Shown here: in pieces, positions 33,717-40,861 of the stretch
Layout of the letters: each line of letters starts with the position of its first letter
How positions within the stretch are numbered: position 1 is the first letter of the stretch
Assembly: GCA_022824495.1 (NCBI GenBank)
Contig: JAJDZU010000014.1
Coordinates: forward strand, 1 to 64,000
Direction: 5' to 3'
DNA: 64,000 nucleotides
From: Chloroflexota bacterium
Lineage (GTDB): Bacteria; Chloroflexota; UBA11872
Made by a program: the position numbers and the translations under genes
Notes under the pieces: model-generated
The model's database searches: none
What the model was told of the DNA's origin: nothing
What the model saw: only the letters and a program-made list of their open reading frames with translations

Positions 33717-35207
33717 ATGGCTGCGGAGGTAGAGACGCTCCGAAACTGGATCGCGGGTGAGTGGACGGCGCCGCGCGGCACGGATGCCGCGGAGGTCACG
33801 AACCCCGCCTCGGGTGGGGTGGTTGCCGAGGCGGCGACGTCGTCGAACGACGATGTGGCGGATGCCGTGGGGGCCGCTCACGATGCATTCGATTCGTGGC
33901 GCGCGACGCCCGCGGTGGAACGTGGGCGGCTGCTGTTCCGGCTGCATCACTTGGTCGAGCAGCATTTCGAGGACCTGTCGCGCACGATCACGATCGAGAA
34001 CGGCAAGACGCTGGAAGAGGCGCGCGGCGAACTGATCCGGACCCTGGAGAACATCGAGGTCGCGGCGGGAATCCCCACGCTGCAAATGGGTGACTTCTCA
34101 GCCGACATCGCCGCGGGAATTGATGAGACATCGATCCGCGAGCCGATGGGCGTGTTTGTCCAGATCGGTCCCTTCAACTTTCCGTCGATGGTGCCGTTCT
34201 GGTTCGCGCCCTATGCGCTGGCCACCGGCAACACCTACGTGATCAAGCCGTCGCCGCAAACCCCGATCAGCCAGGCGCGGATGATGGACCTGATTGCCGA
34301 GGCCGGATTCCCGGCGGGCGTCATCAACCTGGTGCACGGCGGCGCGGAGACGGCCGAAGCATTGATTGCGGATCCGCGTGTACAGGGCGTTTCCTTTGTG
34401 GGCACCACGCCGGTTGCGCGGCGCATCTACGAGTTGGCCGCGCAGCACGGCAAGCGAGTGCAGGCGCAGGGCGGGGCCAAGAATCACCTGGTGATACTGC
34501 CCGACGCCAACCTGGACGCCGCGATTCCCAACCTGATGGGCTCCACGTTCGGCTGCGCAGGCCAGCGGTGTCTCGCAGGGTCGGTGGTGGTGGCGCAGAA
34601 CGATGTCTACTCGGAGTTCACAGATCGCCTGACGTCGGCCGCGCAGGCCTTGCGGCTGGGCGACGGGCTGGACCCGGACGTCGGCATGGGGCCGGTGATT
34701 TCGCAGGACTCTCGTGATCGAATCCTGGCTACGCTCGACGATGCCGCGGCAGCAGGCGCTCGGATGGTGGCTGACGGCCGCGGCGCCACTGCGGAGGGAC
34801 TGCCTAACGGCTACTGGGTCGGTCCGACCGTGGTCGATGAAGTGACGCCGGACATGCGGATTTCGCGGGAAGAGGTCTTCGGGCCGGTGGCCAGCCTGCT
34901 GCGGGTAGGCACGCTGCAAGAGGCGATGGACAAGATCGAGGCCAGCCCGTTCGGAAACGCGGCGTCGATTTACACGAGCAGCGGGCCAGCCGCTCGCGAG
35001 TTCGTCTCGGGCGTCAACATTGGGAATGTGGGCGTAAATGTCGGGGTCGCCGCCCCCATGGCCTTCTTCCCGTTTGCGGGGCGCAAAGCCTCGTTCTTTG
35101 GCGACCTGCACGGACAGGCCGGCGACGCCGTGCGGTTCTTTACCGATCCGAAAGTCGTCGTCTCGCGCTGGCCGAAGTCGTCTGACGGCCGCGACCCCTG
35201 GGACTGA
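33717..35207 (+). CDS. mmsA: methylmalonate-semialdehyde dehydrogenase (CoA-acylating)-like
   Basis: Aldehyde dehydrogenase of 496 residues. The ATG at 33717 is preceded by AAGGAGG at ideal spacing and starts the conserved ETLRNWIAGEW. Motifs follow the MmsA/IolA group: GPFNFPSMVPFWFAPYALATGN, FVGTTPVARRIYELAAQHGKRVQAQGGAKNHLVILPDAN, and the catalytic cysteine in FGCAGQRCLAGS. MmsA makes propionyl-CoA or acetyl-CoA in valine, inositol or pyrimidine breakdown. No other valine or inositol genes are near, so the route is not fixed. Confidence 0.88.
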   Translation: MAAEVETLRNWIAGEWTAPRGTDAAEVTNPASGGVVAEAATSSNDDVADAVGAAHDAFDSWRATPAVERGRLLFRLHHLVEQHFEDLSRTITIENGKTLEEARGELIRTLENIEVAAGIPTLQMGDFSADIAAGIDETSIREPMGVFVQIGPFNFPSMVPFWFAPYALATGNTYVIKPSPQTPISQARMMDLIAEAGFPAGVINLVHGGAETAEALIADPRVQGVSFVGTTPVARRIYELAAQHGKRVQAQGGAKNHLVILPDANLDAAIPNLMGSTFGCAGQRCLAGSVVVAQNDVYSEFTDRLTSAAQALRLGDGLDPDVGMGPVISQDSRDRILATLDDAAAAGARMVADGRGATAEGLPNGYWVGPTVVDEVTPDMRISREEVFGPVASLLRVGTLQEAMDKIEASPFGNAASIYTSSGPAAREFVSGVNIGNVGVNVGVAAPMAFFPFAGRKASFFGDLHGQAGDAVRFFTDPKVVVSRWPKSSDGRDPWD

Positions 35208-35214
35208 GCCGCCG

Positions 35215-35880
35215 ATGTCTGCACGCCGACGCCAGGATCCCGACCGCCCAGCGCGCGACTGGGCCTATCTGCAAGACATTCATCCCGCGATCAGCGGGGC
35301 CCAGGCCCGAATCGAGCGAGAGGCCGAAAAGGACCGCGAGCCGATAACTGAGCGCGAGTCCGCGCGGCTGCTGGCGACGCTGGTGCGCGCCTGCGGCGCC
35401 CGGACGGCCCTGGAAATCGGCACCAACCTTGGGTACTCAGCGACCTGGATCGCCGGCGCCCTGCCGCGCGACGGCCGCCTGATCTGCCTGGACATCGATG
35501 GCGAGATTCTCGAGCGCGCACGCGAGCACCTCACACACGAACGAGTAGTCGATCGCGTGGAGTTGCGCTGCGGCGCGGCGCTGGACTTGCTGGCGGATCT
35601 GCCCGGTCCGTTCGACTTCGCCTACATCGACGCGAACAAGGACGACTACCCGGCCTACCTGGAAGCAGTCGTGGAGCGGCTGCGTCCGGGCGGCGTCGTC
35701 TGCGTCGACAATCTGCTGTGGGGCGGCCAGGCCGCCATGGAGACCGACGACCCGAACCGCCCGCGTCAGTGGACGCCGATTATCCGGTCGTTCAACCGGT
35801 CGTTCCTGGATCATCCGCAGCTGGACTCGACCATCGTGCAGGTGGGCGATGGCGTCGGCATCGGGGTGAAACGGGGCTGA
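35215..35880 (+). CDS. catechol-type O-methyltransferase
   Basis: SAM-dependent O-methyltransferase of family 3, 221 residues from the ATG at 35215, 7 bases after the mmsA stop. Motif I is ALEIGTNLGYSATWIAGAL, acidic ribose-binding residues follow in ICLDIDGEILERAREHL, and the metal-dependent active site is DFAYIDANKDDYPAYLEAV with VCVDNLLWGG. The family methylates vicinal diols such as catechols or caffeoyl groups with Mg2+. The very close spacing suggests an operon with mmsA, though the chemistry does not link clearly. Confidence 0.88.
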   Translation: MSARRRQDPDRPARDWAYLQDIHPAISGAQARIEREAEKDREPITERESARLLATLVRACGARTALEIGTNLGYSATWIAGALPRDGRLICLDIDGEILERAREHLTHERVVDRVELRCGAALDLLADLPGPFDFAYIDANKDDYPAYLEAVVERLRPGGVVCVDNLLWGGQAAMETDDPNRPRQWTPIIRSFNRSFLDHPQLDSTIVQVGDGVGIGVKRG

Positions 35881-35983
35881 TTCCGCGCTAGCCGGGCGTC
35901 TGTGGTTGGCTATTGTGGCCACGTGGGCGGCGGCAATTGACGAAGCTGCCGCTGCCGCCTAGCGTCATACCCGGCACACCGAC

Positions 35984-36760
35984 TTGGTGGGAATGGAGCG
36001 CGAACTGGTGATTACCAACACGGCAAAGCAACGCATGGAGCAGGGCAAGGTTGCGCTTGGAGTCGGCTGCGGCCTGGGCGTGCCATTCCCCGCGGAGATG
36101 GTGGCGCAGATGGGATTCGACTGGGTGCTGATCGACAATCAGCACGGCAGTTGGGACCGCTATTCGTCCATGCTGGCGTTCATGGCCGTGCGGGCCGGCG
36201 GCTCGATTCCCATCGCGCGTGCGCTGGTGAATCGCTACGACGAGATCGGGCGACTGCTGGACGAAGGCGCCCTGGGCATCATCGTGCCGATGGTCGACAC
36301 GGTTGAGCAGGCCGAGGCTGCCGCCTTTGCGTCGCGTTTCCCACCGGCCGGCGGCCGCTCCAACGGCGCGGGCGGCGCCAGCGCCTACGGTCCCGACTAC
36401 ATCGACCGCTTTAACGACGAGGTCTTTGTGGCGATCCAGTTGGAGTCGAAGGAAGCCATCGAGAACGCCGACGACATCATGGCCGTGGACGGTATCGACG
36501 GCTGCTGGCTGGGCCCCGCCGACCTGGCGAACTCCATCGGCTTCGCCCGCGACTCGGCCGAACATGACGAGGCCGTAATGCGAATGGTCGAAGCCTGCCA
36601 GAAGCACGGCAAGGCCCCGGGCATCGCCGCCGGCAACGTCGAGCAGGTCGAGAAGTGGGTCGCAGCTGGCTGCACCTTCATCAGCGCCGGCAGCGACAAG
36701 GGCTACATCGCGCTAGGCGGCATGGCCGAATTCGAGGCGCTGAAACACCTGAGGGAGTAG
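35984..36760 (+). CDS. HpcH/HpaI aldolase family protein (copy 2)
   Basis: Second class II HpaI-like aldolase, 258 residues from a TTG at 35984, or 255 from the more likely ATG at 35993. Landmarks: WVLIDNQHGSWDRY (base histidine), GALGIIVPMVDTVEQA, glutamate in VAIQLESKEAIENADDI and aspartate in WLGPADLANSIG. It is divergent from copy 1 in the active-site loops (NQHG for GEHG; inserted ANSNGAGG-like Gly-rich turn near residue 125), so a different acid substrate is likely. Confidence 0.87.
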   Translation: MVGMERELVITNTAKQRMEQGKVALGVGCGLGVPFPAEMVAQMGFDWVLIDNQHGSWDRYSSMLAFMAVRAGGSIPIARALVNRYDEIGRLLDEGALGIIVPMVDTVEQAEAAAFASRFPPAGGRSNGAGGASAYGPDYIDRFNDEVFVAIQLESKEAIENADDIMAVDGIDGCWLGPADLANSIGFARDSAEHDEAVMRMVEACQKHGKAPGIAAGNVEQVEKWVAAGCTFISAGSDKGYIALGGMAEFEALKHLRE

Positions 36761-36819
36761 GTATTGCACCGCCTCGAGTCCTGGCGACTTCCCTTGAGGT
36801 CTGTTGAGGAGCGTCGTAG

Positions 36820-36999
36820 ATGATCGAGCGTGACTACAGCGAGCTTTTCGACTTTTGCTCAGGGGCATGCGAACTTGGCGATATTCTTCAACTCATCGCT
36901 ATAGTCGCAATCTTCATAGGTGTCGTAACAGGATTTCTCTTGTTGGTTAATCGTAAAATGAAGAGTGGCGACTATTCTGGCAGATGGGGAGGAAGCTGA
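36820..36999 (+). CDS. 59-aa single-pass membrane protein, unknown
   Basis: Short gene read directly from the sequence: ATG at 36820, stop TGA at 36997, GAGGAG nine bases before the start. The product has an acidic, cysteine-containing N-terminal part (MIERDYSELFDFCSGACEL), one membrane helix (DILQLIAIVAIFIGVVTGFLL) and a short basic tail. No family recognised. Composition is AT-richer than the flanking genes. It is followed by two overlapping frames and may be the first gene of a small cassette. The open frame also continues for 54 codons after the stop. Confidence 0.5.
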   Translation: MIERDYSELFDFCSGACELGDILQLIAIVAIFIGVVTGFLLLVNRKMKSGDYSGRWGGS

Positions 37000-37273
37000 G
37001 TCTGCAACACTTTCACTAGGTATTCCGAAGATGCAGTTGTCTTGTTGGCCAATGAACCTGGCAAGATCGCGAATGAGATTGCCGGCGCCAATTGGCTCGG
37101 CCGCCATGCGGGCGCCGCTTGCGCAGTTTCTCGGAAGGATACAGTCTGTGCGGGAAAGTCGGTGTGGCGTGCGTCCGTCTGTCGAATATAGCGGACTCAG
37201 CGACAGTCTTTCTCCGTTCTCAAGCCGACTGCCTGAGATTGGAATCAATCGAATGGCCGGTGAATTCGCGTGA
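36965..37273 (+). CDS. 102-aa hypothetical frame of doubtful coding status
   Basis: GTG-initiated frame that overlaps the 59-aa gene by 35 bases and ends in a GTGA overlap with the next gene. The product (starting MATILADGEEAESATLSLG) has no recognised motif, no membrane helix, and many Arg and Pro residues. A second frame over the same DNA, in phase with the 59-aa gene, stays open to about 37170 and also looks protein-like. Either this is a real middle gene of the cassette, or the 59-aa gene was once longer and was cut by a stop. I cannot decide. Confidence 0.3.
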   Translation: MATILADGEEAESATLSLGIPKMQLSCWPMNLARSRMRLPAPIGSAAMRAPLAQFLGRIQSVRESRCGVRPSVEYSGLSDSLSPFSSRLPEIGINRMAGEFA

Positions 37274-37944
37274 CCTTGATATTGGTAGCGGTGGCTGGCA
37301 TTGCGCTGACGGTGATTGGTCTCATGCCAGGCAATACATACGAGCGAGGATTGCCTCTGGCTCTTGTACTGGTTGGATTCGCTCTTGGGTTGTTCGTTAT
37401 TTTCCTTAGATATCTGAGAGAGAGATATGTGAATGCAAGGCAGTCGGACTGGGAAGACTACGAATGGAAGTCTCCGCAGGCGAGAAGGCAAGACGTCAGG
37501 TGGCGAAGAAGCGCACGTGCCCGTAGTCAAAGTGGTAGCCGAGTGTTGAGCGTGGGGTCGGGTTCAGGCCCGGGCAAGCCAAAGATCCGGAGATCCAGTG
37601 AGAGGCGACAGAATGAACTGCGAGTCGCGCAGGGCAGGCGAGACGCATCCCGAGTAGGGGCCACTGGCAGGCTACTGCGGAAACGACCGCATTCAGGCGA
37701 GGCTTCGGCTCCGACTGATGAGGATCGAGATCCGATCCTTAAGCATAGTTCAGCACCTAAAGTCGGGCGTCGGCAATTGTCCCGAGCAGCGGAGCGCCGT
37801 CAGGCGGAGCTGCGCATCAAGCAGGGTATGCAGTATGCACAGGAGGCAGATTTCAGTGCTAAGGGCAGAAGCGAGTCTATCAGTGAAAGGAAAAAACGTG
37901 CGCGCTTAAGGAGACGGCGAGACAGGTTTTGGAGGGAAAAATAG
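37270..37944 (+). CDS. two-helix membrane protein with long basic tail, unknown
   Basis: A 224-residue protein starting at GTG (GTGA overlap with the preceding frame). Residues 2-19 and 28-48 are membrane helices with a short loop. Residues 55-224 are soluble, very rich in Arg, Ser and Gln, and probably cytoplasmic. A 13-residue motif occurs twice: SERRQNELRVAQG (110-122) and AERRQAELRIKQG (174-186), each in a likely amphipathic helix. The end ERKKRARLRRRRDRFWREK is strongly basic, suggesting RNA, DNA or acidic-lipid contact. Codon use (AGA/AGG, ATA) differs from neighbours, which suggests transfer. No family recognised. Confidence 0.6.
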   Translation: MTLILVAVAGIALTVIGLMPGNTYERGLPLALVLVGFALGLFVIFLRYLRERYVNARQSDWEDYEWKSPQARRQDVRWRRSARARSQSGSRVLSVGSGSGPGKPKIRRSSERRQNELRVAQGRRDASRVGATGRLLRKRPHSGEASAPTDEDRDPILKHSSAPKVGRRQLSRAAERRQAELRIKQGMQYAQEADFSAKGRSESISERKKRARLRRRRDRFWREK

Positions 37945-38096
37945 ATCTTTCTGGATGTAGCGATGGATTTTGTCCTTTGCACGGATTTCAAATAGCAGAA
38001 CATGTGTGTGTCGGACGATACTCGACCTCTTTTCGCCATCGGACGACTGACTGCTACGATCTTTGGGCGTGGTTTGCTCCGGGTTAAGGGCCGACT

Positions 38097-39227
38097 ATGA
38101 AGATTGCCAATATCACCGTTCGCCAGGTGGATGTGCCGCATCTGCATCCGTATGTGCATGCGTGGGGGCCGCCGGGGCGCGTGGAGTATTCGCGCGGTGC
38201 GGTGATCGTCAAGGTCGAGACGGACGAGGGGCTGACCGGCTGGGGTATTGGCGATACGCGCAGCGGGGTCACGAATCGTGACGTGGTGGCGCCGCAGCTA
38301 TTGGGCCAGGACGTGTATGCCCTGGCGCGACATGCCGAGGTGATGCGGCAGGCCGGGACTTTCCTGTTCGACATGGCGCTTTGCGACATCATCGGCAAGG
38401 CGGCCGGTCAGCCGCTGCATCGTCTGTGGGGCTACCGCGACACGCGGGTGCAGGCATACGCGAGCACGATTGTGGCGGCCACGCCTGAGCAGCGGGCCGA
38501 GGACGCACTGGCCTACCTGGAGCAGGGGTTTACCGCCATCAAGTTGCGTACGGCGTTTCCAACGCTGGCGGAGGACGTGGCGCTGGTGTCGGCAGTCCGC
38601 GACGCGGTTGGCGACCGCATGGTGATCATGGTGGACGCCAACCTGGCAGGCGGATCGTCCAGCGACCACCGTCCCGCCTGGGACTACGAGCGCGCCCTGG
38701 CGGAGGCTCGTGAACTGGAGCAGCTGGACGTGTACTGGCTGGAGGAGCCACTGCCGCGAGACGACTTCGAGACTATCGCGCGCCTGACGGCAGAAACCGA
38801 CATCGCGATTGCCGGAGGCGAGGGCAACCTGGGCATGGCCGACTTTGTGGAGATGATCCGGGTGGGCGCCTACGACATCCTGCAGCCAGACACGGCAGCG
38901 AGCTGCGAGGTCTTGTCGCAATTCATCAAGATCGCCGCGGCGGCGGAGTTTGCCGGCAAGCTCTTCGTGCCGCATCACGGGGTTACCGGGCTCGGAATCG
39001 CCGCACACATGCAGTTGAGCGTGTGTATCCCAAACTGTCCGTACGTGGAGTTCATCCTGGACGAGCCGTACCGGACGGTGGAGCACTACCAGCAACTCGG
39101 CGGCATCGTTGACGCACCACTGCGGATCGACGCCGAGGGCTATTTGCCCGTGCCTACGCGTCCGGGACTGGGCGTGGGCGTGAACGAAGACGCCATCGCC
39201 CAGTACGAAGTCGAGGTCACCGACTAG
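38097..39227 (+). CDS. mandelate racemase/muconate lactonizing enzyme family protein
   Basis: Enolase-superfamily acid sugar dehydratase or epimerase, 376 residues. The capping domain opens with KIANITVRQVDVP and a 20s loop HAWGPPGRVEYSRG. In the barrel the K-x-R base motif is AIKLRT, the Mg ligands are Asp in IMVDAN, Glu in WLEEPLP and Glu in IAGGEG, and the His/Asp side uses PDTAASCEV with VPHHGVTGLG. This is the mandelate-racemase subgroup layout. Substrate is unknown; such genes in marine heterotrophs often serve algal sugar acids. It converges with the next gene, sharing 11 bases. Confidence 0.88.
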   Translation: MKIANITVRQVDVPHLHPYVHAWGPPGRVEYSRGAVIVKVETDEGLTGWGIGDTRSGVTNRDVVAPQLLGQDVYALARHAEVMRQAGTFLFDMALCDIIGKAAGQPLHRLWGYRDTRVQAYASTIVAATPEQRAEDALAYLEQGFTAIKLRTAFPTLAEDVALVSAVRDAVGDRMVIMVDANLAGGSSSDHRPAWDYERALAEARELEQLDVYWLEEPLPRDDFETIARLTAETDIAIAGGEGNLGMADFVEMIRVGAYDILQPDTAASCEVLSQFIKIAAAAEFAGKLFVPHHGVTGLGIAAHMQLSVCIPNCPYVEFILDEPYRTVEHYQQLGGIVDAPLRIDAEGYLPVPTRPGLGVGVNEDAIAQYEVEVTD

Positions 39228-39687
39228 TCGAGGAGTCGGTCTGTCCGGTCTGCTGAGCGGGGTTGGGTCCAGGGGCGCGGCGGTTGCCGGCCCGGCGCGC
39301 GGGTCCGGGTCGCGGCTGTTCGCCGTCCGCGCCGGCAATGGGACCGGGCCGTACGTGCTTGGCCGTCAGGGCGCCTACGGCCAGGGCGGTCTTGGGCGAT
39401 GCGCCGGCCTGCTTGAGGATCGTCTCGGTGGACTCGCGCACGTGGTGGTAGACGGCGTCGCTGTCGCCGACGCCGGGCGCGGGGCCGTCGCCAGCCGTCC
39501 AGATTTTGGCCAGCCGGTCGGCCAGCAAGTCGCTGACGACCATGAGGTCGCGGGCCATGCGGCCGGCTGAGTCGTCCTGGCTTTCAGGCTGCCGGCCCAT
39601 CTGCCGACCGATCCAGAGGCCTGCCGTCGCTGCCAAGACGGCGCCTATGGCCGCGGCAGCAGTTCCCAGGATGATCGATTCGCTCAT
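39217..39687 (-). CDS. single-pass membrane protein, unknown
   Basis: A 156-residue protein: N-terminal membrane helix IILGTAAAAIGAVLAATAGLWIG, then a helical soluble region (45-105) with MARDLMVVSDLLADRLAKIW and AVYHHVRESTETILKQAG, and a disordered Pro/Gly/Arg-rich tail. No known family recognised. The tail overlaps the enolase-superfamily gene end to end. Start ATG at 39687 has no strong ribosome site. It could be a membrane-bound adaptor; no evidence on role. Confidence 0.5.
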   Translation of the reverse strand: MSESIILGTAAAAIGAVLAATAGLWIGRQMGRQPESQDDSAGRMARDLMVVSDLLADRLAKIWTAGDGPAPGVGDSDAVYHHVRESTETILKQAGASPKTALAVGALTAKHVRPGPIAGADGEQPRPGPARRAGNRRAPGPNPAQQTGQTDSSTSR

Positions 39688-39881
39688 TTTGGTGCTGGCG
39701 GATCGGCGCGCCGCGAATGGCTCGGAGGTTCGAACGTCAGGCTAAGCCTACTGCGCGGCCCACTCCATGGGGCAAGGTCCCCGCCCAGACTGTTGCGCTG
39801 GAACCGAGGCCTTGGTTTGCCCACCAACTCGCATCCCCGAGACTAGGGTAGAAGTGTGTTTCCGAGTTCATTGAGTCGAGG

Positions 39882-40790
39882 ATGAAGCGCATGCGGCGAG
39901 TCATGATTGACACCGACCCCGGCACTGACGACGCCCTGGCGCTCTTGATGGCGTTGAACTGCCCGGATCTGCATCTCGAAGGCATCACTACCGTCGGGGG
40001 TAACGCCACGCTTGCGCAGACGACTCAGAACGCGCTGCGGCTCGTCGAATACGTTGCTGGCGAACGCGACGTACCGGTAGCCATTGGGGCCGACCGGCCG
40101 GCGCGCGGCTCGTTTTCGTACGCGTACCACGTTCACGGCACCGATGGTCTTGGGGTCAACTTGCCTTCCACTGCGCGGAAACCGCATCGAGCGGACGCCG
40201 TCGAGCTCATTCGCGATCGCGCTCTTGCGGCGCCGGGACCGATAACGGTCATCGCGCTTGGGCCGCTGACAAACGTGGCCGCGGCACTGGATGGTCGGCC
40301 GGACATGGCCAAGGCCATCGCGGCGATTGTCGTCATGGGTGGGGCCGTTGAGGTTCCCGGCAACGTCACGCCCCACGCGGAGTTCAACATTTATGAAGAC
40401 CCGTGGTCTGCGCACGCCGTGTTCGCGTCCGGGGTGCCCGTCACTCTCGTCGGACTGGACGTGACTCACAAGACCTCCATGCATCGCGACAGCGGCCCCC
40501 GGTGGTTCGAGAGCACGTCCGCGTCCGCCCAATTGGGGAACCGCATTCTGGCGAACAGTTTTCAGGCGCGATCTGACGTGCAGGAGTTCTATCTGCACGA
40601 TCCCCTCGCCGTGGCAGCGGCCATTGAGCCTGAACTCCTGACATATCGACGCGCGCACGTCGAGGTAATGATGGATGGGGAGGAGCGAGGTCGAACAGTA
40701 GCGTGTTACGGCGACGGGCCCGTGCAGGTGGCGGGAGGGGTCGATGTCGGGCGAGCCGTGGAGGTCGTAAGGTCACTTGTCTCCAAATGA
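39882..40790 (+). CDS. inosine-uridine preferring nucleoside hydrolase
   Basis: Nucleoside N-ribohydrolase, 302 residues, which splits nucleosides to base and ribose for salvage. The Ca-binding N-terminal motif is MIDTDPGTDDALALLMAL, with the family's VGGNATLAQTTQNAL. VIALGPLTNVAAAL, VVMGGAVEVPGNVTPHAEFNIYEDPWSA (substrate-binding Asn and Asp) and late FYLHDPLAVAAAI complete the set. It starts at the first ATG at 39882 or the third codon pair later. Single-gene unit before the flavoprotein operon, 71 bases apart. Confidence 0.92.
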   Translation: MKRMRRVMIDTDPGTDDALALLMALNCPDLHLEGITTVGGNATLAQTTQNALRLVEYVAGERDVPVAIGADRPARGSFSYAYHVHGTDGLGVNLPSTARKPHRADAVELIRDRALAAPGPITVIALGPLTNVAAALDGRPDMAKAIAAIVVMGGAVEVPGNVTPHAEFNIYEDPWSAHAVFASGVPVTLVGLDVTHKTSMHRDSGPRWFESTSASAQLGNRILANSFQARSDVQEFYLHDPLAVAAAIEPELLTYRRAHVEVMMDGEERGRTVACYGDGPVQVAGGVDVGRAVEVVRSLVSK

Positions 40791-40861
40791 ACATATGAAG
40801 CCACGGGGGTAGATCGACTCAGCCGTCATCATTCATGATTTGACGCGGGAGATGTGCAGGG

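Noticed and set aside
31591..33732. Plus-strand open frame of 713 codons
   Set aside because: Exact antisense of the SDR and D-threonine aldolase-like genes; composition is a mirror of GC-rich codons and no domain is present.
36859..37530. Minus-strand frame of 223 codons over the small-protein cassette
   Set aside because: No ribosome site, no domain, and protein composition typical of antisense; the plus strand has start sites, membrane helices and overlapping gene ends.
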